Shown: positions 58,137 to 64,000 of the stretch, in pieces
Numbering within the stretch: position 1 is the stretch's first letter
How the letters are laid out: each line of letters begins with the position of its first letter
Assembly: GCF_003574135.1 (NCBI RefSeq)
Contig: NZ_AP018341.1
Span: 1,959,740-2,023,739, forward strand
Source of the DNA: a cyanobacterium endosymbiont of Rhopalodia gibberula
Lineage (GTDB): Bacteria; Cyanobacteriota; Cyanobacteriia; Cyanobacteriales; Microcystaceae
DNA length: 64,000 nt
Direction: 5' to 3'
Notes under the pieces: model-generated
Told to the model about the DNA's origin: nothing
The model's input: only the letters and a program-made list of their open reading frames with translations
The model's database searches: none
Position numbers and translations under genes: made by a program

Positions 58137-58760
58137 ATGACTTTCGAAAATGATTTAAGACAGTATGCTCCCGCAACACGACGAAACCGTGATTCTATTT
58201 TTGAGACTCTGGTGAGTGTTTTACCTCCCAAAGGTAATATTTTAGAAATCGCTAGTGGCACAGGGGAACACGCCGTTTATTTTGCTCCCAAACTAAAAAA
58301 TTATCAATGGATACCCTCTGAACCTGATGCGATGCAACAGAAAAGTATCGATGCATGGCGAGAGTTTTGTCATTCTCCTAATTGTCAGTCTTCTCTAAAT
58401 ATAGATGTACTAAATCCTACTTGGACTGAGGAATTAAAAAATCTCGAAATCATAGCAATTGTAAATATTAATATGATTCATATTAGTCCTTGGGAGGCTT
58501 GTTTAGGGTTAATTAAAGGAGCAGGCAATCTATTACCTTCAGGAGGTATTCTTTATCTCTATGGACCCTACAAACAAGGAGGCAAACATACTGCTCCTAG
58601 TAATCAGTTGTTTGATGAGTCTCTTCGCATTCAAAATCAAGCTTGGGGAGTTCGTAATCTTGAGGATGTTATCAATATTTCTCAACAGCAGGGATTAAAG
58701 TTCGTGAAAAAAGTTAGTATGCCAGCAAATAATTTATCTGTTATTTTTAAAAAAAATTGA
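58137..58760 (+). CDS. DUF938 SAM-dependent methyltransferase-like protein
   Basis: A 207-residue class I methyltransferase fold of the DUF938 family. It starts with RQYAPATRRNRDSIFETLVS, then has the SAM-binding loop ILEIASGTGEHAVYFAPKL (about residues 35-53), WIPSEPDAMQQKSI, NINMIHISPWEACLGLIKGA (motif after strand 4) and LYLYGPYKQGGKHTAPSNQLFD. The substrate of DUF938 proteins is unknown to me. It begins a 2.4 kb stretch of decay downstream. Confidence 0.85.
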   Translation: MTFENDLRQYAPATRRNRDSIFETLVSVLPPKGNILEIASGTGEHAVYFAPKLKNYQWIPSEPDAMQQKSIDAWREFCHSPNCQSSLNIDVLNPTWTEELKNLEIIAIVNINMIHISPWEACLGLIKGAGNLLPSGGILYLYGPYKQGGKHTAPSNQLFDESLRIQNQAWGVRNLEDVINISQQQGLKFVKKVSMPANNLSVIFKKN

Positions 58761-58999
58761 CTTCCTGTTCTGATAGTGTGACAAGATAACAAAAAGAGTC
58801 TGAAGTAATACAAAAAGAAATAACCCTAAGTTGCTATCACCAATATAAATATCCTTATAATAAAATTTAAATATTTGGGGTATTTCTAGTATTTCTCGTA
58901 AAATAAATAAATTTCTAGTACAAATTAGTAGGTTAACTTACAATAAATCTAAAATAGAAAAGTGGTTAAACAAGAGCGATTATGAAGAGATAAAAATAT
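58761..58999. other. Spacer after DUF938 gene
   Basis: AT-rich, nothing recognised. Confidence 0.5.
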
Positions 59000-59650
59000 G
59001 ACTTACGTTCCTTATATTCCATTAACTTTTTAATGTCTGTTACTTTATGAGTCGGTAAACTATCAACGATTACACAAGCTTATGGACATAGGCTTGTCTG
59101 GTAGTTACTTTTGTTTCATAAATAAGAAAACCTCTTTTGTCTATCTATCTTTCAAAAGGATAAGAGAGCAAGAAGCTCGATGTAGTGAGCGCTCCAATTA
59201 ATGTAATATTTATTTTTAGATTATTAAGAAGTTTTCCATAAGCTAGTTCTCCTTTAGTTGCTATGACAGAGTGATGATTCTTAGCTATATAAACTCCGGT
59301 TTCATTAATCAAAATTATATCTAAAAATTTGAATCCTATTGTTGTAAAGTTCCATAGTATGAAGTGTTTTTTTAGGTTAAATTAAGTTTTTGGATGAAGT
59401 GGTATATGTTGGAGATCTGAACTTCAATATCGATTTTTTCTGTATAAGCAAGTACTTAGTTCTTATAGAAGAGCACCGTTATCTTATATTAATAATTGTT
59501 CTATAACATTAAGTAATTGTCTCAATTAAAGAGAATTTTCCTAGTCTGTTAGGCATCTTTGTCTACTTTTTATTTTTAATAAAGGTCTAAAAAGACGACT
59601 AATAAAATTATAATCGACCTGGAGACACCCTGCTAGTTGTTAAGTTTATT
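59000..59650 (-). mobile_element. IS630-family transposase remnant (second copy)
   Basis: Minus-strand pieces give a helix-turn-helix part (QLAGCLQVDYNFISRLF, later LSTCLYRKN), then FLDIILINETGVYIAKNHHS, ELAYGK, NITLIGALTTSSFLLSYPFE, and in another frame a stretch like VDSLPTHKVTDIKKLMEY. The N-E-T-G replaces DETG. It aligns with the relic at 40.68-41.16 kb (shared run STCL-x-K-K/N and others), so both derive from one IS630 element. No ends found. Confidence 0.82.
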
Positions 59651-60076
59651 TATTGGTATTATTGTTAGTATATATTACTTTAGTGGTAATATTTATGAAG
59701 CCTGTTCTCATTTTTTTCTCTTGAGAGAAGCTCATGAATATCTCGATGTTTTCATTAAAATTTTGTGCGGTCAAAAAGAAATCATCTTAAATCTATAAAC
59801 TATGATATTAAAGTGCATTTATAATATTTTTAGGTGTAACTATCTTCGGAAATAGACAATTCTGTATCGTACTTGATCTTTAATATCTACTTAATTAGAT
59901 ATAAAAAGCGCAAGCAAAGAGGGTTTTTAGTTAAAATTTTCTAAAGTAACTATTGAGATAAAAACTTTATTTGACTGTTTTGGTTAAATAATATCTATCT
60001 TCAAACATCAAATTTTTACCTGATGCCATTTTTTTTATCTACTATTTTAACATTTACTTCAACTAAACTATTTCTA

Positions 60077-60113
60077 CATAATGAGTAACTATTATTAATA
60101 GTCACTCATTATG
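60077..60113. repeat. Imperfect hairpin
   Basis: CATAATGAGT and ACTCATTATG arms continue to ACTAT/ATAGT with one A-C mismatch. Confidence 0.5.
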
Positions 60114-60621
60114 CATTCTTTTATTTTTGCTACTTTTTTATACTTCTCTAACTTTATTTTATACGATAAAAATTAATTTTCACATTCACTTTTGCTTCTT
60201 TCCATCTCTAGCTTTTTTAAATCTAAATTTTTTCGTAAATTAATTAGATTTTCTATCCATTTAAAGAAAATGATAGTTATTCAAACTATCTTATATCTTA
60301 TTTTTTATAGTTTTCTGTTTCTATTATTGAATGATCCGCCCAGAAATTATTTTTTTAAAAAAAATTTACGCTATTGTCTAGCTATATAAAAACTTTTGGC
60401 GGTAAATTAACTTTGTATTATGCTTTTTCTTTAAATTAAACTAGTCTAAAACTTGGATAAGTTTATGTCTAAAAATTACTCTTAATTAGCTATTTTTTGT
60501 ATTTATTATAACTAACCTTTTAAACTCACTTATTTAGTTAACAGTGTTACTGATAGTTATGCTTTAACTTTAATCTCCAAAGTAGCATTATAGCCAAAGT
60601 AGTGTGTACTAATTTATAAAT

Positions 60622-60666
60622 TTTAGCAATGATGTTTTTAATTAACTTAAAAACATCATCGCTAAA
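60622..60666. repeat. Hairpin with one mismatch
   Basis: About 20-base arms with a single A-C mismatch around the loop TTAAC (60642-60646). Confidence 0.5.
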
Positions 60667-61178
60667 CATCCTGTCACTATTTTAATTTTTAGTAAAATTA
60701 TCTAAAAAAAAGGATAGTCATTATATTTTTACAATTTTAAGTTTTAGATATTAAAATAAAAGTTTCGACAGCTTATAAGAGAAAATCAGGAAACTATCAA
60801 AAATATACTGATTACTAATATTTAAATTTTAATTAATAAAAAAGTTGTTAGTAAGCCTTGATCTAAACTATATTTACCTCTAATGGTAATATATAAATAT
60901 ATTTTATTTTTCTGTTTGCAATTATTTATCTCTGGTAATTATTAATTTGTTATTTAAATAATCTTTAAAAGATTGCATAAAAATTTAACTAAAATTTTAG
61001 AAAAAAACTCTCAAGTGCAACTAATTTGATTAGTATTTAATGCACTTATGTGAAGTTTTTTCTGGATATATTTGACATAATTGCTAAAACATGCGTAAAA
61101 AAGATAGGGACATCGGCTGCAACGAGTTGATGCCTCGATGTATCACAATGAAAAGGATTAACATCACTTAATCTATCC

Positions 61179-62654
61179 ATGACCCAGAAAAAATCATTGA
61201 AACGTCTTCGCTGGCTTAGCCTGATTTGTATTACCATGTTCTCAGTATTGATACTGCGGCGGGTACCCGCGATCGCCCAAATTCCAAAACACTATACTGA
61301 ACTGGAATTTCCTCCTCTCCCTGAAATTACTATTCCTGATTATGAACGCTATGAACTTGATAATGGAATGGTGGTCTATTTGATGGAGGATCATAAGTTG
61401 CCATTGATAAATGGCACCGCTATCATTCGTACTGGCTCACGACTGGAACCATCAGATAAAGTAGGATTAGCAGAAATCACTGGAATACTTATGCGAACGG
61501 GAGGAACCAAAGACCACCCCCCCGAAGAGTTAAATGAACTTCTTGAAAAACGAGCAGCTCACGTAGAAACCAGTATTAGTACTGCATCAGGGAAAGCAAG
61601 TTTTAATGCCCTGACTGAAGACATTGAAACTGTCTTTAACTTATTTAAAGAGGTGATTCGTGAACCAGCATTCACTCCAGAACAACTAGCATTAGTTAAA
61701 ACCCAATATAAAGGGGCAATTGCACGACGCAATGATAACCCCAAAGATATTGCCAGTAGAGAATTTCGTAAGTTAGTCTATGGCGAGACCAGTCCTTACG
61801 CACGAACGGAGGAATATAGCACCATTGATAATATCTCTCGTGACGATATCATCACTTTTTATCAAAATTATGTGCGCCCCGATGGGATGATTTTGGGAAT
61901 TGTGGGAGATTTTGAGCCCAAAGCTATGAAAACGTTGATTAATGAAACCTTTGGAGATTGGAAACCGTTAACTCCTAAACCAAACATTGCAATCCCGTCT
62001 ACTCGACAGAAATATACTCGAGGACTCTTTTTGGTCGATCAACCTCAATTGACTCAAAGTAGTGTCCTAGTAGGACATTTAGGAGGACAATTTGATAGTC
62101 CTGATTATCCAGCATTGAGTGTATTAAATGGTGTGGTTAACGGATTTGGAGGAAGGTTATTTAATGAATTGCGATCACGTCAAGGACTTGCCTACTCAGT
62201 CTATGGCTATTGGAGTGCTGCTTATGACCATTCAGGAATGTTTTATGGCGGAGGACAGACTCGTTCTGAGACCACAGTTCCTTTTTTAGGATCTTTTATG
62301 CAAGAAATTGAACGGATAAGGACAACACCTATTACTGAAGAAGAACTCTCTAAGGCTAAAGAATCTATTCTCAATTCTTTCGTTTTTAAGTTTGAGAACC
62401 CCAGTCAAGTCTTATCCCGTTTGATGACCTATGAATATTATGGTTACCATAAAGACTTTATTTTTAGCTATCAACAAGGAGTCAAGGCTACTACTATTAA
62501 AGATGTTCAACGGGTTGCTCAAAAATACCTGATTCCTGAAAAGATGATTATCTTAGTCGTTGGTAATAGGGAAGTTATTGAACCTCCTCTTTCTCGTTTA
62601 GAGAAAACTATCACTACCATTGATATTACTATTCCCGAATCAAATAAAAGTTAA
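61179..62654 (+). CDS. M16-family protein lacking the zinc motif (non-catalytic subunit)
   Basis: A 491-residue exported protein with a signal-like N-terminus (LRWLSLICITMFSVLILRRV, then AIAQ). The M16 fold is clear: YELDNGMVVYLMEDHKLPL, IIRTGSRLEPSDKVGLAEIT, and in the second half FNELRSRQGLAYSVYGYWSA plus FYGGGQT. The HxxEH zinc motif is replaced by L-A-E-I-T at 97-101, so it should not be a peptidase by itself. In other cyanobacteria M16 proteins come in pairs, one catalytic and one not. The catalytic partner is not adjacent here: 5' is desert and 3' is a convergent pilin-like gene. A HIP1 octamer is at 61269-61276. Confidence 0.88.
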   Translation: MTQKKSLKRLRWLSLICITMFSVLILRRVPAIAQIPKHYTELEFPPLPEITIPDYERYELDNGMVVYLMEDHKLPLINGTAIIRTGSRLEPSDKVGLAEITGILMRTGGTKDHPPEELNELLEKRAAHVETSISTASGKASFNALTEDIETVFNLFKEVIREPAFTPEQLALVKTQYKGAIARRNDNPKDIASREFRKLVYGETSPYARTEEYSTIDNISRDDIITFYQNYVRPDGMILGIVGDFEPKAMKTLINETFGDWKPLTPKPNIAIPSTRQKYTRGLFLVDQPQLTQSSVLVGHLGGQFDSPDYPALSVLNGVVNGFGGRLFNELRSRQGLAYSVYGYWSAAYDHSGMFYGGGQTRSETTVPFLGSFMQEIERIRTTPITEEELSKAKESILNSFVFKFENPSQVLSRLMTYEYYGYHKDFIFSYQQGVKATTIKDVQRVAQKYLIPEKMIILVVGNREVIEPPLSRLEKTITTIDITIPESNKS

Positions 62655-62705
62655 AAATTTGGGACTCAGGGGAATATACTAAGCACTGGGGGCTTGGCTA
62701 AGTTT

Positions 62706-63044
62706 CTATTCCCCGTTCCCTACCGTCTGGGTTGTACAATATTGGTGTCTTTGATCATAACCACATTGGAGGATCACAGTTTGTCCCCGTCTGTCTTTTG
62801 CCTTACACAAAACTAACCCATTTTTATCTCTGTCTTGTCCTTCACATTTCAAAGCGTTCAATTTGTTCCCGTGAGAGAAAGTTCTCAAATTTCTGATAGC
62901 TGGTCTTCTAATTTGATGGCTCTCTTGGGTTTCTAAGAGGTTATGAAGAGCAATAACAACAATAATGGTGAGAATTATCACTCCAATGATCAAATCAATT
63001 AGGGCAAAACCTCGGTGTTGTTTCCGTTTGAATTTTAAGGGCAT
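62706..63044 (-). CDS. Type IV pilin-like protein (prepilin N-terminus)
   Basis: A 112-residue protein with a prepilin signal: basic leader MPLKFKRKQHRG, cleavage expected after G12, then FALIDLIIGVIILTIIVVIAL as the hydrophobic helix. Position 5 of the mature form is Asp17 in place of the nearly universal Glu. The C-terminal part has four Cys (in LKCEGQD, VLCKAKD, LQCGYD, YCTTQT), likely two disulfides, as in GspH/FimT- or PilA-like minor pilins. It is short for a major pilin. It may belong to a surviving type IV pilus or a competence-type secretion system, or be on its way to decay. Confidence 0.75.
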   Translation of the reverse strand: MPLKFKRKQHRGFALIDLIIGVIILTIIVVIALHNLLETQESHQIRRPAIRNLRTFSHGNKLNALKCEGQDRDKNGLVLCKAKDRRGQTVILQCGYDQRHQYCTTQTVGNGE

Positions 63045-64000
63045 TGTACGCTTAATTTAGTCATTAACTATAAATGTCTTATTTTCAACTTTTATTTTAT
63101 ATAAAATCTTAATAAGATTATTGCTGTAAAAAAACTAATCTCTTTAATTTAGGATATCTAGGGTAGATTTAAATACTATTGCCAACAACATAAATTGTAG
63201 TTACTCAGTAGAAATTATAATTTTTTTCTGTAAAGGATGATGCAAAATTAAGACAAGGACACTTCAAGATAATTACGGCAGAAATTTTCACTTGATATAA
63301 ATTTTATGTTATTGATTCTTTTAAAAAAAGGAGCAAGAGTAAACACGGATCCTATGCCACTAGCAAAGTTAATAATTAAACTAGGATCAATATTTGTATT
63401 TGATTCTCCTAGCCTACTTGGAAAATAAAGTCCTGTCATGTTAGCTGACTAGGTGTAGCCTCTTATTTTTAATAAAATTAGCACTTACTAACTGCCATAA
63501 TTTTTCTTGTCAAATTTTATTTGAAGTAAAACTGTAAAAAAATATTTTTCTCTTTAGATATTAATATTTAAGGTCTAGTTTGTATTGCTTTTATTTATAT
63601 TTTATAATACTGAACTGATGGTACGCAGTTAACTGGTAGCAGGCAAAGTTAGAACCACCAAGAGTTAAAAAATTAACGCAATTTTTTATAGTTAAGACTG
63701 ACATCTTCTGAAAAAAAGTGTTTTTAAACTATTTAGTTTTTAAAATTAATTTATTTATAATAAAATTATATATATAATAATCTTCGTTTAGATATAAACT
63801 AACCCCTTTTCCCAAAAATCTAGTTATTTTACTGTTTATTTAGATCTTTTTACTTTTATAATTTATAGACTTATACGCTCATTATTCTATCTAAATAGAC
63901 TCATGCTATATGCTTATTTTTTTATTTTTTAATCATATTCTAAAATTTATTTATCTGCAATTTTTGTTCTAAATATTCAAAGATTATTTCTATTTTTCCG
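63045..64000. other. Spacer at window end
   Basis: Very AT-rich. One short minus-strand frame (63248-63439) with protein-like composition (LYFPSRLGESNTNIDPSLII) could be a relic but has no family assignment. Nothing else seen. Confidence 0.5.

Larger units (their letters stand above)
59651..61178. other. Gene desert upstream of the M16 gene
   Basis: 1.5 kb of very AT-rich sequence. Two hairpins stand out: 60077-60113 (CATAATGAGT arms with one mismatch) and 60622-60666 (GATGTTTTTAA/TTAAAAACATC and flanks). A short hydrophobic frame at 60192-60389 is probably chance. Confidence 0.5.

Noticed and set aside
60192-60389. 65-codon hydrophobic frame on plus
   Set aside because: Same AT-rich composition artefact in a desert.
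63248-63439. 63-codon frame on minus near window end
   Set aside because: It looks slightly protein-like but no family, no ribosome binding site; mentioned only in the spacer entry.

Overview
The window reads as chromosome from a cyanobacterium undergoing genome reduction. Cyanobacterial signatures include the suf operon with SufR, a CRR6-type NDH-1 assembly factor, GCGATCGC (HIP1) octamers inside secD, fabF, rdgB and the M16 gene, a YS-type pseudo-orthocaspase, and the pdhB-secD-secF and minCDE clusters. About 54% of the window is intact protein-coding sequence by my count. The rest is very AT-rich spacer holding recognisable gene wreckage: glgX, natD, two glycosyltransferases, an FKBP isomerase and IS982/IS630 transposases. 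The only close precedent I know is the nitrogen-fixing 'spheroid body' endosymbiont lineage of rhopalodiacean diatoms (relatives of Crocosphaera/Cyanothece). That assignment is inference; no nif, rRNA or photosystem gene lies in the window to prove it.

Layout. 1-6.6 kb: secF (cut by the window edge), secD and pdhB on the minus strand, then a DUF364 gene and short-form hisG on plus, and ddl on minus. 6.6-10.6 kb: a 4 kb desert with a glgX remnant, an IS982 remnant and several long perfect palindromes. 10.6-17.3 kb: a small metal-binding HMA protein, then sufR divergent from sufBCDS with a canonical SufR operator between them. 17.6-18.7 kb: a natD (amino-acid ABC permease) pseudogene. 19-20.3 kb: an SpmA-SpmB fusion. 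20.3-23.7 kb: desert with an IS982 remnant. 23.7-25.3 kb: acpP-fabF. 27-31.1 kb: pseudo-orthocaspase, tRNA-Val(GAC), icd. 31.1-35.9 kb: two glycosyltransferase pseudogenes, tRNA-Thr(CGT) and an FKBP pseudogene. 36-40 kb: phasin-like gene, JAMM (M67) peptidase, GPH-type MFS transporter, moeZ. 40-42.6 kb: desert with an IS630 remnant. 42.6-49.4 kb: minCDE, ffh, a beta-lactamase-fold protein, crr6, csaB. 50.3-56.2 kb: malQ, rdgB, a small membrane protein, then SDR-folE and accA on minus. 57.6-63 kb: EamA transporter, DUF938 methyltransferase, a second IS630 remnant, a non-catalytic M16 protein and a pilin-like protein. The last 950 bases hold nothing I can support.

Functionally the survivors are mostly housekeeping: Sec and SRP export, Fe-S assembly, fatty-acid synthesis (accA, acpP, fabF), central carbon (pdhB, icd), division-site placement (minCDE), cell wall (ddl, csaB), folate, histidine and nucleotide sanitation. 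What has decayed is environment-facing: amino-acid uptake, exopolysaccharide glycosyltransferases, glycogen debranching and transposons. I found no CRISPR array, rRNA, prophage, defence island or biosynthetic gene cluster. The points most worth a second look are the Tat-signal pseudo-orthocaspase, the series of long perfect inverted repeats of unrelated sequence in the spacers, and two candidate structured RNAs near 52.2 and 55.0 kb.
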